From Anthoceros angustus (taxonomy: Eukaryota; Streptophyta; Anthocerotopsida; Anthocerotales; Anthocerotaceae), in the NCBI GenBank assembly GCA_010909165.1, contig VJWM01000134.1, positions 62,001 through 126,000 of the forward strand: a stretch of 64,000 nucleotides of DNA, given 5' to 3'. The notes beneath the pieces were generated by a model, which did no database searches, was not told the DNA's origin, and saw only the letters and a list, made by a program, of their open reading frames with translations. This document shows, piece after piece, positions 43,858-57,136 of this stretch. A program made the position numbers and the translations under genes. Every line of letters begins with the position of its first letter. Within the stretch, counting starts at the first letter, position 1.

Positions 43858-44880
43858 TCATTGTGTGCCATCATCTGTAGCAAACAATCGCATGCAAGCA
43901 TGTCTTCCCAGGTCACATTTCCATGATTCCGCCAGACCCCAGCAGTGATGCACACCAAACTGCTCAGCCAGGTTGAACCGGCATGGCCAAGAGCATGGCT
44001 TCTGCTTTGCTAGCGCTGAAGAGTCCATCCCTGCCAAAAGGTTGGTCAATCATGCAGCTAGAATAATGGCTGAAGTCCCTCTCCCATAGGAGGAAGTACT
44101 TTGAAGCATTCAAAGTACTTCCTCCTTCCTAACATTCGAGTTTGGCTGCAGGCAGGCAAAAGCATAGGAGTAAAGAACTGTGTTGGCCACAAAGATGCTG
44201 CCACTGGTTGGACACCTTCCTTCTGCTTTGTTGCATACAGTTCTAACGCCTTTTCCCCTTATTCCTGCTCCATAGAGCAACCTAGGATTGCATTCCATGT
44301 TACCACATCCGAGGTCAGGTACAACAATCCTGTGCAACAACAACAGCAGTGCGGCTCCACTCCTCATTCCCACAGCCCGCTAAATCAACGCAGTGTACAG
44401 TTGTGTCGGCGTGGACACCATCCCCGACACGAAGCGAAAATACATGAAGCGCTCGTTGAGAAAGCTTCAGTGCAGCAGAGCGCGTTCTCATGTGAATGTC
44501 GAGGTCACAAGTTTTGAAGATCAAAAAGTTTGGAAGAGGCTCTGCGCTTATGCTGGTTTTCATCTGTCGCTTCAAGGAACCAACATGTCCGAAAGAAGGA
44601 GGTGAGGATAAACCCTGAGCCCGCTCTCTGTTGCAGTTCATGGATCTCTGGTACGGAATCCCAGCATTGGCAAAGATTTGGGACATGAGCATGTATGGTG
44701 AAGCTTCCAGTGGCTGCAAGTGCGCCAGGCAGTCAAATGGATGTCTTCCCAGGCCACATTTCCATGAATTCAGCAGACCCCAGCAGGGACGACCAAACTG
44801 CACAGTCAGGCTGAATCAGCATGCCCAAGAGCAGCGCTTCTGCTTTGCTAGCCTGAAGACTCCGTCCCTGCCAAAGAGGT
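43858..44880 (-). pseudogene. PPR remnants, unit 3
   Basis: Same three pieces as in unit 1, at 43858-44049, 44110-44373 and 44315-44880. The E-domain piece reads GLLNSWK where others have GLPNSWK. An extra C in the CCCCTTATTCC and CCCCGACACG words links frames differently from the other units. Confidence 0.5.
44088..44126. repeat. Perfect 18-bp hairpin, unit 3
   Basis: AGGAGGAAGTACTTTGAA (44088-44105), loop GCA, exact reverse complement 44109-44126. This copy has no mismatch, while units 1, 2 and 4 carry an extra base in an outer arm. Confidence 0.88.
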
Positions 44881-45320
44881 CAGTCAATCAAGCTAGAATA
44901 TTGGTTACTTGGGGCTGTAAATGGCTTTAGTCCTCTCCATAGCAATACTTTTGGCAGCAAGCTACTTCCTCCTGCCTACAACATTCCATTATGGCTGCAG
45001 GCAGACAGAAGGAAAGAATTGTGTCGGCTTCCTCATGCAAACCAGATGCAGGAAACGCTGCAACGCACAAACATCCAGCTTGGCCAGCTGAAACCGTACA
45101 ACCTGGTGCCAAGAATCCGGGGCCACAACACTACGGTGGTTAAGATTCTGGAAACAGGGAAATCACAACACTACGGTTGTGCTGAGAGTTCAGCAATCCT
45201 AAGTTCACAACACTACAGTAGTTAAGATTCTACGGTAGTCAAAATTCTGCATGGGCAGGCGAGTGACCAGATGGAACCACAAGTCCTGTTCCTTTGTGAT
45301 GGGGCTTCCTGAATTTCACC

Positions 45321-47411
45321 TCAGGCTGGCTGGAACGGGCGAGGACTTATTATTATTATGGACTCCTCCTTGAAAATGGCTGTTCTCTCAGCAAATCCTG
45401 TGAGTTCCTTGTCAGAGACGCCGGCTCGTCTGTCAAGGAGCTCTGCCTCTGCCTTCGCAAGAGCTCTGGGCTGCAAAGGGATCCCTACACATTTGCGTGT
45501 GGGGACCTCAATTGCTGCTGCAACCAGCAGTCCTAAACTAGAGGCTACTAGGACGATAATAAAAGGTGGCCAGTCATACTGGTCGAAGAATACCTGTGGC
45601 AGGAAGGGCAAGCATCACAAGTTGGGACACGGACTTGTTGGTGAAAGTATGGGGAGTAGAGCTTGCAGAGATACCAGATGCAAGGATTTGGACACGCTAG
45701 TGTGCCATCCGTTGCTGCGGATGGCTGCATACACAATCACAGATATGAGTCAGACAAGCAACCGCTAAGGGTTGACATGGGTGTCACTATGCGCTCAGCC
45801 CAGTAGCCGGTGAACAGCCCTGACATTATGGGGAGTGCGGATGTGGTTGTCACGATGTTGCTCATGAGGAACAGGCTGTTGATATTGTAGCCCTGGGCAA
45901 AGGGTGTACGATAGGAGTCAGTGTTTGTCATCACTTCACCAACAGATCCAACAAGCAATGGCATGGTTTGCCTACCCTGCGTGATACCACGAGGCATGGA
46001 ACCGTTACAACAACCATCAACAGACGGCTCCACATAACGGACTGGTTTCGCAGAAACACGTCCGCAATGCAGTTTGTGAGAGCATTTTGTAGAGAATCTC
46101 AGCTGAGTCGCTCGTATAGTGACCCATACCATACCATCTGCAAGTGGACCACAAATAAGCTGGGGTTGTGCAATGCACACAAACAAACATGTATATGTTG
46201 AGACTACAGACACCAGGTAATGGCGACAGGGACAGTGCCACACCTGGACTCCATCGCTGTTCGTAAGCAACGTGAAGAAAATGGTGTTGCCGCACTCATC
46301 TGGTCCAGAAGGCACAAACTTCCCAGACCAGGCTGCGATGTACCCACCGAATCAAAAGGAAGCACACAAGAATCACCTAGTACACGGAGCATGAGCCTTT
46401 TAAGTGTTCCTGCTTAACCACATTGCCTTTTTCAACCCCAACATCAGATTAACATACAAGAGGACATTCATTACCTGGCAAGCTCCCAGAAAGCACCCTG
46501 CTTCAACTTTCGGTTACCTGACAGATGCCATATCGCCTCACTGAACGACGAGGCGGATATCAGGAGATCGGCATAGTGGCAATCGAGGCATACCCTGCAC
46601 AGTCAGCACGATATGATGGATTATACAGTCTTCCTGCCGAGAAAGCAAGCCTTGCTGGCAAGCACACACAGAGATTGTGTCCACAAATCGCTTCGCTGAA
46701 GAGCAGTTCCGGAGTCAGCGTCCTCCAGCATGTTCAGAATTGGATCCTACAACTAGTTCCAAGTGCACCAGACACCGCTATCGTACCTTCCTGACGAAGT
46801 CTGTGAAAGACATGACGTTCGGCAGCCTCCTGGTGATGTGGGCGCCAAAGAAACCCTGCAACAGAATGGGCAGGCCACAACCACGGCGTAGCACACAAGC
46901 CCCACAATCCCCTGCCTCACAGTTGAGCCATGAGTTCATGCTGATCATAGCAGAGATGAGCAGGCTTTCCTAGCCCCAGCACCGCCATCCAACCACTCAC
47001 TCACCATATGCGTAAGCGTAGGATGGGAGGGAGAAAATTGCCATGGCCCCATCGCTGCAGCGTAGAAAGAGCCGGCAATCCTGAAAGCTCCAGCTGTTCC
47101 CCGTGCTGTCAAGAAGAATTCAGTGGTGTCCTTGCCCTGCATCCACCAGCCAAGCGGGACCCTGGTCAGTCACACAGCCAGCCCTTCATGACCTTGCTGG
47201 AACCAGACCCGGGCCCGAAACCCACCTCCATCACCTTCCGCTCCTGCCTGATGATAGCAAACACGAGCAAACACCCCAGCCCGTTACGGCCACAGAGCTG
47301 TGCGTAGCTCCACAGAGCAAGCGCGGAAGCCATGGCCACCCCAGCAAGCGCCTGGCTTGCTGGGACCTCCTGCCATGCTCGGGAAAACGAGAGAGGCAGC
47401 TCTTCGTCCAT
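45321..47411 (-). CDS. Sodium:solute symporter family transporter, unit 3
   Basis: The last exon is the cleanest here: YDWPPFIIVLVASSLGLLVA through AKAEAELLDRRAGVSDKE to EESIIIISPRPFQPA and a stop at 45321. The exon-1 region has lost a few bases in the LCSVAVTGFG segment, so its frame differs from units 1 and 2. At 46512-46520 the sequence before DRKLKQGAF is GGTTACCTGACAG where other copies have GGTCGCTGACAG. Confidence 0.62.
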
Positions 47412-49621
47412 TCCCGCCAGTTCGTATGCGTCAATTCCGATTGAAGTTAGCCCTCGCCGCCAAAATCTTGCGCTACGTTGGGGACGTGCAAAAGTGGGTA
47501 GATTCACGGTTGCTGGGTCTCTGAACCTTCCAATGCACCTCTTTGACTTGCTACGTAGCTGTCAGCAACTGCTGAATGCGCAATCCCCTGCCCTCTCGCT
47601 GCTGGCTTTGGTTTTGTGTTTCCTCCTGCCTGCCCTCAGACTCTAACACCCCTCCATCCTCTCCCCGGGCCCACCATTGTCTCTCCACACACCTGCCTAA
47701 CGTCCTCAGCTCGATTCACAAGGACTGGCCCTGGCTTCCCCTATCTCACTCCGCGGGCTGTTCCAATGCTCAGCTTCAGGCAAGTCTTCAAGCTCCAACG
47801 TAACATAGGTGTGTTAGCTGTGTAGTACCAGGTATGCTCGCGTTTTGCTCTCAGCTCCCTTCACTCGATCATTGACAATCACTCAAACCAATGAGACAAT
47901 CACTCAAATCGATGACAATCACCCAAACAAGAATCGCACAATCTCAACAGGGGCTGCCCTGTTTTATGCGACTTCTGCTTCTCCGATCCCTGCTTGCTTC
48001 ACATGCCCGCAGAAAGAGGCGTCACAACAGGCTCGATCCGACTAGCATCTGTCAAACAAGGGCTGCCTAACCCCTGCATTGGCAGCTGCGGCACCAAGGC
48101 ATTTGTGATACGAATGCCATCACGGATTACGCACCACTGTTTGGTCCCACCCACACCGTCCTCACATTCGACACAACACGTCCTCACTAGACTCCTCCTA
48201 AAATCAGGAGTGAACATATATCATTTCCAACGCAATTCAGGAAGGACGCTCCCCAAAGTTCAACCCAATTTTGCCAAGAAATCGCAGTAGCTAATCTCGT
48301 CGGAGCACATGGCCGGCTAAATCTCAGTTCCGAGGCCGGGCAGGATGCACCAACAAGCAGCCACTTCAGCTCCCTGCTCGTTGTGAAGAAAACTTCCTTG
48401 GGAGGCCCAGATTCATTCTCCTTCAGTGATCGGCTACTGTGTCACACCTCCAAATCTCAGCCATGCATATGGGACCACCTGGCACCACAAAACCTGATCC
48501 AGGCTACGGTTGAATCTACCTCCCGAGCACGTCTAGGACAGATGTTTCCTGGACATGTTGGCCATGTTACTTCACACAGAGGAAGGACGCGCTCTCGACT
48601 CAAGCTTTCCCCAGCTGTTGCTCACCGAGAGCTTTGTCAAATCGTCCTAGATACAGTTTCAGAGCTAATCTTGGGAAATCGGTCATTGCTATCTGCCATT
48701 ATTTCCACACTTGTAACTGCTACAGATGATGGCACACAATGACAGGGTGTCTCCACATCTATTTCCTATTCTACAGACTCTACACTCTACCCTGCAGGCC
48801 ACTGGACAGATGTTCCAGTTAGTTTGTCAGATCAATTCCTCACCAACCACAGTGGAGTTGGATTACCCTCAGCATTTCATGATATGCTGCCATTCTTGAT
48901 CCTGATGTAGTCTTCGGGCCGGAATCAACAGCAAGAATTTGAGCGCTAGCGTTTCCTACTGAATGATGAGAGTGCTAGGATCGTAGAAAGCGCACGAGGG
49001 TATGAGCCAACCTTTGGAATAAGAGCTCCATCAGAGGTCAACCCCGTTGACTTAGACTCTTCAAAACTCACTTTGTGACCTCTGACATTCACATACAGTA
49101 CGAAGGACGAGCTCTCGACTCCATCTTTCCCGATACATGCTCAGCTGCAGTCAATCTCTCAACGAACGCTTTGCCGATTCGTTTTCAATTTCAGAGCTCA
49201 CAGACCATGGCCAGGAAATCAATCATTCCAACTTGCCACTGTTCGCGCACTTGTAACTGCTACAGAAATTGGCACACGGATGACCGTGTGTCTCAAAATT
49301 CATCTCCTTAGTCATGATACACACTGCAGGCCCCTGGACAGTGGATGCCACAACTTGCTGCTGCTGCCGCCAGCCAATGTTCACAACAGGTGAACTCGTT
49401 CGCGGGATCTTCTTCAAATCCTTTGAGTAGCGAGCAGCGGCCCATAGCCATGGCAATGGAGAAGAAGCAATGCAATGTACAAGAATTCAAGAGTTCTGCG
49501 ACATGGTATGAAAAGCCAGCACCTTACATAGTGGCCACTAGCCACACTGGTGACAACCAGTGTCACCTATTGCATACTTGCCTTCTCATCCTCCTAACAT
49601 TGAGCAGCAGAAATCGATCCA
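47412..49621. other. Symporter-TLP-B gap, unit 3
   Basis: GACAATCACTCAAA repeats at about 47873-47930, and the duplicated CACTTGTAACTGCTACAGA block at about 48580-48745 and 49095-49285. No gene is recognised. Confidence 0.5.
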
Positions 49622-50503
49622 TCAAGGACAGAAGATGACATTGTAGTTGGTGCCGTGGGGGCAAGTGAAGGTGGAGGTGGCGTCGTCGAAGTTGTAGCTG
49701 TAGGAGGAGGGCAGGCGGCCTTGAACAGGCGGTGCCGTCCGAGGGGCCTCGGCCGGCGGTGCCGTCGGTATTGATGCAGGAGAGCGCGCCGGAGGCAGGC
49801 TCAGCAGCTGGTTGTTGGCGCCGCAGAAGGAGGGATGTCGGGGATGGAGCAGGAAGGTGCGCCGCAGCCGCTGGCGACGGGCTGGATCTTGAGGCCGATG
49901 GTGTAGGCGTTCACGTTGCTCACGTCGTAGAAGTCGGTGGGGCTTGCCAGGTTGAATTCAGCCAAATCGGCCAGGTTCTTGTCGTTGGCGGCGGCAGGGT
50001 TTCCTCCGGGCGCCACGCACTGCCCTCGCACCGACGCCCATATGCTCGCGGACGGCCAGCTGCAAGCGGACCCGAAGTCCAGGGTCTGCGACTGGCCCGC
50101 AGCCAGCTGGAACTGCGCGACAGGGTCGGCCCTGGATTGCACGCAGCTGGTGATGGAGTAGGGGCACTGGTTCTGTATCTGCACGTAGCACCCTGCGCTT
50201 TCATCCACCATTCCACATTCAAACAAACAAACATGTTAAGAACGTTTGAGGGCACAAGTTCTAGTTAATCCTCTAGACCTCAAAATGACAATGAATAATG
50301 TAATATATGCTTCATCAATCTGCACAAAGCAAGTAGATGACTGCATATAACTCAACATGAGAATGAATAATGTAATACATGCTTCATCAATCTGCACAAA
50401 GCAAGTAGATGATCTGCGAGATGCACCTTGCACGGCGGTCATCAAGTCATGGTGCCACCAGCACCCACGTAAGAACCCACACTGTATTGGATCCGCTGGC
50501 CAT
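49622..50503 (-). CDS. Thaumatin-like TLP-B, unit 3, frame broken
   Basis: Exon 2 49622-50192, intron 50193-50426, exon 1 50427-50503. Exon 1 reads [18 protein letters not shown] before a shift; it is one base longer than TLP-A's exon 1, so close to full length. Exon 2 is open from [17 protein letters not shown] to SCSIPDI and breaks there by one base, as in unit 1. Single Gs are missing in the runs behind SGALSC and RLFKA. Confidence 0.78.
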
Positions 50504-50584
50504 CTTGTAGTAGAATCGTACACGTCTGCAGGAAGCATGTGCATGTGTGGGACATCAATAAATTAAGAGTTGTGTAAATATCAT

Positions 50585-51020
50585 GTTCAAGTACAATAGA
50601 TAAACCTAAAACACTAACCTATAGAAAAATGATGACGTTGAGATGATACTTGAACTTCTTTTAGTATACTCACACATATATAGGCAAAGTAAGAACACGT
50701 GGGTTCGACATATTTTGCTCTCTCTCGATGATGGCTCTAAAAGTTTCTTTTAATGTGTTTAATGTAATTGAAGGGACACCGACTCTTGATGAATCCCTTA
50801 AGAGTCTACAAGGTTAGTTGAACTATAACATTATTCACAACAAGGCCATTATTACCGATTAATGCTACTACATACATGAAGGCGCTCTTGCAAATGAAGT
50901 ACTCTTAGGCGCAGTCATCGGTGTTCGAGCCGACATAAATTATAGGCTATCACCCCAATTGAACCGGCAGCAATTGCGGACTGTCACTCCAACAGAACTA
51001 ACAATTCTGGATTGTTGATC
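50585..51020. promoter_or_regulatory. Shared ~480-bp block upstream of TLP-B, unit 3
   Basis: Counterpart of 14139-14640. Only one GGATTGTTGATCAATCC word remains (51009-51025), against three in unit 1, so the repeat is variable in number. Confidence 0.5.
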
Positions 51021-51364
51021 AATCCAACTGATAGATAGACAGATAGATTCACACTCCTTCTTCATGAAGGCAGCTTCAACGTGTGCAACAGCAAAGCTGA
51101 CAAAAATGCCCCAACACTTGTAATGAAAACAAAAACCATGTGAGATTCCTATAAAGCTCGGCTCGAGTCCTATCATGCGTTGTAGGTCTTTTCGGCCACA
51201 TAATTTAGGTTGTCACCACGCCTTTGGAACCGCCCTATAAGACCATAGTGCCCTCCAACACTCCGGGCAAATTAAGCAAGCACATGCTATATAACATAGT
51301 CCGATCTGCATATCGAGAACCTTCCCAAACATCTCACAATCACATTCACGGACCCGATGCACAG

Positions 51365-51659
51365 GCGGTGGTTACCTTATCTACACGTAGCACCACCGCA
51401 CTTTCGTCCACCATCCCACACAAACAACCAAACAAACAAAGAAATAAACAAGCAGTTAGAACGTTTATGCTGAAGTTTTAGTCAATCCTCTAGAGTTCGG
51501 GATCGGAACCAATAATGTATGCTTCATCAACTGCGAAGCAAGTAGTCGATGTAATGCTGATCGGTGGCTTAGATAATTGCGAGATGCACCTTGCGGTGTG
51601 GCCATCAGGCGCCACGCTAATACAAGAACCCACGCGTTGGAACTAGATCCACTAGCCAT
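51365..51659 (-). pseudogene. TLP-C remnant, unit 3
   Basis: Exon 1 starts at 51659 (MASGSSSNAWVLVLAW, then broken). The exon-2 stub is at about 51365-51396 and, as in the other units, stops being homologous to TLP after about 30 bases. Confidence 0.68.
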
Positions 51660-51719
51660 CTCGCGGTAGAATCGAAGAAAGTCTGGGAGTATGTGCCTCC
51701 TAGGAGTCAGCATGTCTTT

Positions 51720-54018
51720 GTGGTGGGCGATCGGAAATGCGTAGCTAGTGCGGTGGAGATGAGAGCAAAAGTTTGAAGACGGTGAGCCATCATTGCCTCT
51801 GCGAGCTTATATATGCGTCAATGGGTGGTGGCATTGCGGATCTAGATGGGGAGGTGAGTAGGTATCCATGGCTTGCATCGATATCACCACTTCTTCCAAG
51901 TTCCAACCTCTTTCACCACCGAGGAGCCGCTATGTCGGCTCTCTTTTCCACCTCATTATCCACATGTTCACGATCTCGGGAACCGGTCCGGAGGCCACTT
52001 GTCTAACAGTAGCGGGGCCTTGTCTACGATTGACCACTGCGTCAAAGCAAAGGGAAAATAGTTTCATACACGTATGCAAATTGTACTTGTTATGCAAATG
52101 GTTAAAAAACCGATTTTCACTCTTTTCCTTGGAAAATTTTAAATATTTGTAGTAGTTTCTCACAAGACACCTTATCTATATATAGCAATCTACTACAACA
52201 ATTATTGCAAATGAGCTTGACAACTCTGTTATAATTCAGCTAACATGACAAGTCTACACTTTAGTAGCTCTTACAATGTTGATTACAACAATAATTTGAA
52301 TGACAATCACGAAGATCTGGAGTAAAGCGTCGTTTTTAATAGTTTTGAGGCAACATATTACTATTATATTCAACCAATTGAGAGGCTTGTCAATGAGATG
52401 TTTATCCTCAACGTTCTCTACATCAACTTCGCATGCTATTGTTGTTTTTTTGTGAACTTTGTCACTTAAAGGATTACAAATAGTGCCCGTATAAACTACG
52501 GGTGGTCAATGTTGTTGTCGGTGTCTGGAGGTCCAATGTTGAGCAGGTGATTGTCATTTACAAAATTGTAGGAAATCTTGGACTAGGTTGAATACCAATT
52601 TCGGATGCCGTTGTGGGAGATTTGCTTTTAGACTAGATTGCATTAAAATTTGAATGATCTATGATTAGTGCTAAAAGTATCCAAGATAATTGCTTCAAAT
52701 ACATCACCATGAAATTAATCACCTACACTACAAGAGAGGAAATGAAAAGGAAAAGAACAATAAATCTAGTACCTCCTTTTTGGTGGAGGCGTATTCCATC
52801 CGGAGGAGGTATGTTGATCGAGGTATAATCAGGTTGGCGGGTCGTCATTCTTGAACATGGGAGGGCCTTTGGTGGGCGATCGGAAATGCGTAGCTAGTGC
52901 GGTGGAGATGAGAGCAAAGTTTGAAGACGGTGAGCCATCATTGCCTCTGCTGCGAGCTTATAGGCGCTGCGGTCAATGGGTGGTGGCATTGCAGATCTAG
53001 ATGGGGAGGGTGAGTAGGTATCCATGGCATCGATATCACCACTTCCTTCCAAGTTCGCAACCTCTTTCACCAGAGCCGCTTATGTCGGCTCTCTTTTCCA
53101 CCTCATTATCCACATGTTCACGATCTCGGGAACCGGTCCCGAGAGGCCACTTGTGAAGCCAAGAGGCCTTGTCTGCAATTGACCACTGTCCAAAGCAAAG
53201 GGAAAATAGTTTCATACACGTATGCAAATTGTACTTGTTATGCAAATGGTTAAAAACCGATTTTCACTCTTTTCCTTGGAAAATTTTAAATATTTGTAGT
53301 AGTTTCTCACAAGACACCTTATCTATATATAGCAATCTACTACAACAATTATTGCAAATGAGCTTGACAACTCATTATAATTCAGCTAACATGACAAGTC
53401 TACACTTTAGTAGCTCTTACAATGTTGATTACAACAATAATTTGGATGACAATCACGAGATCGATAAGCGTCGTTTTTAATAGTTTTGAGGCAACATATT
53501 ACTATTATATTCAACCAATTGAGAGGCTTGTCAATGAGATGTTTATCCTCCAACGTTCTCTACATCAACTTCGCATGCTATTGTTGTTTTGTTGTGAACT
53601 TTGTCACTTAAAGGATTACAAATAGTGCCCGTATAAACTACGGGTGGTCAATGTTGTTGTCGGTGTCTGGAGGTCCAATGTTGAGCAGGTGATTGTCATT
53701 TACAAAATTGTAGGAAATCTTGGACTAGGTTGAATACCAATTTCAGATGCCCGTTGTGGGAGATTTGCGCTTTTTCGCCGACTAGATTGCATTAAAATTT
53801 GAATAATCTATGATTAGTGCTAAAGTCGCATCCAAGATAATTGCTTCAAATACATCACCATGAAATTAATCACCTACACTACAAGAGAGGAAATGAAAAG
53901 GAAAAGAACAATAAATCTAGTACCTCCTTTTGGTGGGAGAGCGTATTCCATCCGAGGAGGTATGTTCGGTCGGAGGTATAATCAGGTTGGCGGGTCGTCT
54001 ATTCTTGAACATGGGAGG
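51720..54018. repeat. 1149-bp tandem duplication between TLP-C and PLATZ, unit 3
   Basis: TGGTGGGCGATCGGAAATGC begins at 51721 and again at 52870. The repeated segment holds the TLP-C promoter remnant, the GAGAGCCG hairpin and the AT-rich spacer up to the start of the PLATZ last exon. At the junction, GGGAGGGCCTTTGG from the PLATZ end meets TGGTGGGCGATCGG from the TLP-C leader. The parental sequences (GCCTTTGGTTGGCG and TCTTTGTGGTGGGCG) share a few bases. It is absent from units 1 and 2. Confidence 0.9.
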
Positions 54019-54059
54019 GCCAATTGGCGTGGGAGGTATAATCGCCCTAGGTGGTATAA

Positions 54060-55540
54060 TAGGCATAGGAGTTACAATTTGCCAATGAAGTACCATAAAT
54101 CGATGTTAAAATCACATGCAAATTTGCTCCAAGGTATACCCATGAAACTAGTCTCTCCTAGAATGAGGGAGGCCTATAGAAAAATAAAATAAACAAAAAG
54201 GAACTTAAGTGTACCTATTTCTAGATCTTGATCCGAGAACTCGTGCTCATTTGGTGCAAGAGGTACATTCGACCGAAGATATCATATGTTAGTATAGAGA
54301 TCACATCCAAGTTTGCTTCAATTGTTGCCATGAAACTAAGGGTGGAGGCACCCTTTACATTTGTCTTATCGACCTTTAGGAGATACATCGTTCGCCCATG
54401 ACACTCTAGCCCTCCTTCTACACGATGGCACAGTTGATCTACATCCTGTTAATCCTTGCCTCACTGCGATCAAATCTCTGCCGTCGGGTGGTACAATGCA
54501 TAGGAAGCACAATCGACCTAGAAGGTTCATTCGGCGGAGAAGGTTCATTCGTGAGGAAAACATTCATTTAGTGCGGAAGGTTCATCCGTGGTGAAGGTTC
54601 ATTCGGTGGTGAAAGTACATTTTGCCTACGGATATGATCCCCTATGAGATACCATAGATCGATGTTAAAATCACATGCAAGTTTACTTCAACCGAAACTA
54701 ATCATGAGCTGCAATAAGAAAGGCTCAAGAAAGAAAAAATGAAAAGAAACTTGTCTTGCTGGCTTGATCGAGAACTCTGAGCTCGCTAGTGAAGGAGTTA
54801 TATTCGACTGGAAGGTATCGTATGTTAGTGTAGAATCACGGCAAAGTTTGCTTCAATTGTTGCCATGAAACTAAGGGTGCGATACCCTTTAAATTTGTCT
54901 TGTCAACCTTGTGGAGAGACGTTGTTTGCCATGACACTCTTGCCCTCTTGCTACGTGATGGCAGTTGATCCACATCTGTTGATCCTTGCCCTCTTGTAGT
55001 CAAATCAACCTTGCTTGGCTGCCACAATGTAAGCAATATAGTAAATCGATGTAGAAGGTTCATTTGGTAGAGAAGGTTAGATTCGGTGGAGAAGGTTCAT
55101 TCGGTCACGAGAAGGTTCATTCGGTGAGCGCATATTGGCGATACAATCCCCCCTAGGATACCATAGATCAATGTTAAAATCATGCAAGTTTACTTCAAGC
55201 AGCTCTTAACCTAATCATGACTGCAATGAGGAAGGCTTAGGAAAGGGAAAAAGAAAGAAAAATGAAAAGAAACTTGTACCGCCATTGTTTGATCGAGAAT
55301 TATAGCTCGTTGGTGTAGGAGGTATATTCGACCTGGAAGATATTATATATTAGCACATGCGAGATCATATATCAAGTTTGCTTCAATTGTTGCCAAGAAA
55401 ATAAGGAGGCGAGAACCCTTTGTCTTGTCGACCTTCGGAGGTACATTGTTTGTCGATGACACTCTTGCCCTTACGCTGCGACGGTATGATTGATCCTCGC
55501 CTTGATCTTTGCCCTATTGCTTTGGCGAATCAATCGGTGC
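54060..55540 (-). repeat. PLATZ 3' modules, unit 3 (3 copies)
   Basis: Anchors at 54362, 54896 and 55421, with spacings of 534 and 525 bp; one module fewer than in units 1 and 2. The putative last exon lies just below, at about 53920-54090. Confidence 0.65.
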
Positions 55541-56178
55541 CACCACTCTCTCATCAAGGTTGTTAAGATTTTTATAAGAACCAATCCTTCATATTCGCGA
55601 CTTCTTACAGCTATGACCTTGCAATTAATGCTGCAAAACCAATCCCGTGAACGGGTCACCAGTTTCGCCAATGTTACATCACATGTTTTGCACTAATTCT
55701 TTCCCATTTGGTTTTCCTTACATTCTTGATTCCCAAGAAATATACTTCATAATTATTAGATCGACAAGCAGGATATGCGAAAGATCAATACTTTCAGCGA
55801 TAAGTATGTCCGCATTTTCGTCAATGGTGAAGGATGCCTGTATGAACATCTTCGTAGATGAAGAATTCGATGACCCACATGATTTTGTTGTACTCTATGG
55901 TACAAAGCGGTCCTTCACGACAAGTAACACAATATTTTTGCAAATTCAGATCTTTCTTATTGAGTTTAGCTCCATCTCGCTCCATGATATCTGCAAGGCC
56001 TTTGCTCCGCCTTTCATGACTTTCGGGGTCTAGGTTTGGTTGGAAAATATGCATCTCTATTGTTCACCAAATCTACGATCCAATGTGTAAGCACAAGGTC
56101 ACGTGAATCATCATTCCTTACATATGAGGCATCATTTGTGAGTTCTTCCTCTGTTTCACTATCACGTGCTTCTTCCAT
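55540..56178 (-). CDS. PLATZ-type zinc-finger core, unit 3
   Basis: The N-terminal start is at 56178, with the start shifted by missing bases in the MEAEARDSE region. In the minus frame 55821-56054, AKLNKKDLNLQKYCVTCREG is continuous with MERDG upstream, and CRYHG falls in another frame. The HRILHLRRC part is shifted by a base near TACTCTATGG. FCSINCKVIAVRSREYEG is at about 55575-55645. Confidence 0.6.
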
Positions 56179-57136
56179 TTTGTAAGTTCTTTTACTTTAC
56201 ACCAAAGTTGCAGATAAAGGGTACATATTCAAACTCATACTCCTTGATGTGATATCGATGTGCACTATGTTTCGTCCATCCTCTTGCACAACATAAAATA
56301 AACAGCAATGTATGAATAATGGTCCAATGTCCACTATCAAGAATTAATATGTAAGTACTAGCAAGTAAGAAAACATATATAGAATTGCGTAGATAAAATC
56401 AACGATCCACCTAATACTCATCATGAAAGTTTGATGTAAAAACATCAAGAAACTAAATATATAATCATAAAATTAACAAACAACATAAATAAAATAAGAG
56501 TTAAGTGTATAATGTTCAAGTACAATAGAAGCCTAAAACACTAACCTATAGAATAATGATGATGTTGAGGTAGGACTTGAACTTGGTTTAGTATACACAC
56601 ACATATATATGAGACTAAGAACGCGTGTGTTCGATATATTTTGATCTCTTTCGAGGATGGCTTTAAATTTTTTTTAATGTGTTTAATGTAATAGAAGGGA
56701 CAACGACATAATGAATCCCTTAAGAGTCTACAAGTTAGTTGAACTATAACATTATTCACAACAAGACCATTATTAAAGATCATGAATGCTACTACTTACA
56801 TGAAGATAGCATGCAAATGAAGTATTACTAGCACAATAATTGTGGGTCGATTACTCCTCGGTGAACCAGCAATTGCAGACTATCACTCCAATTTGAACCA
56901 TCAATTGTGGACTATCACTCGATAGAGCAAACAATTGTGGATTGTTGAACACTCAATTTATAATAGATAGATAGATAGATAAATATATTTATACGCTGCA
57001 ATTGGACAAGCAATGACTACCTTACGGGTACAAGATAAGCACGCTCCTTGCACAAGTTGCTTGTGGCATACAAAGTGGTGTACATATATGTGTGTCGAGC
57101 AGCTATTGGATTTGGAGTGCTTGAATTCATGAGTGT
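56179..57136. other. PLATZ upstream region, unit 3
   Basis: Shared block at about 56505-56960, CAATTGTGG repeats and (GATA)n of four at about 56965-56982. No gene. Confidence 0.5.

Larger units (their letters stand above)
41619..57136. repeat. Multi-gene tandem unit 3 (15.5 kb)
   Basis: Third copy in the same gene order. It carries a private 1149-bp tandem duplication between TLP-C and PLATZ (51720-54018) and only three PLATZ modules instead of four. Confidence 0.93.
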
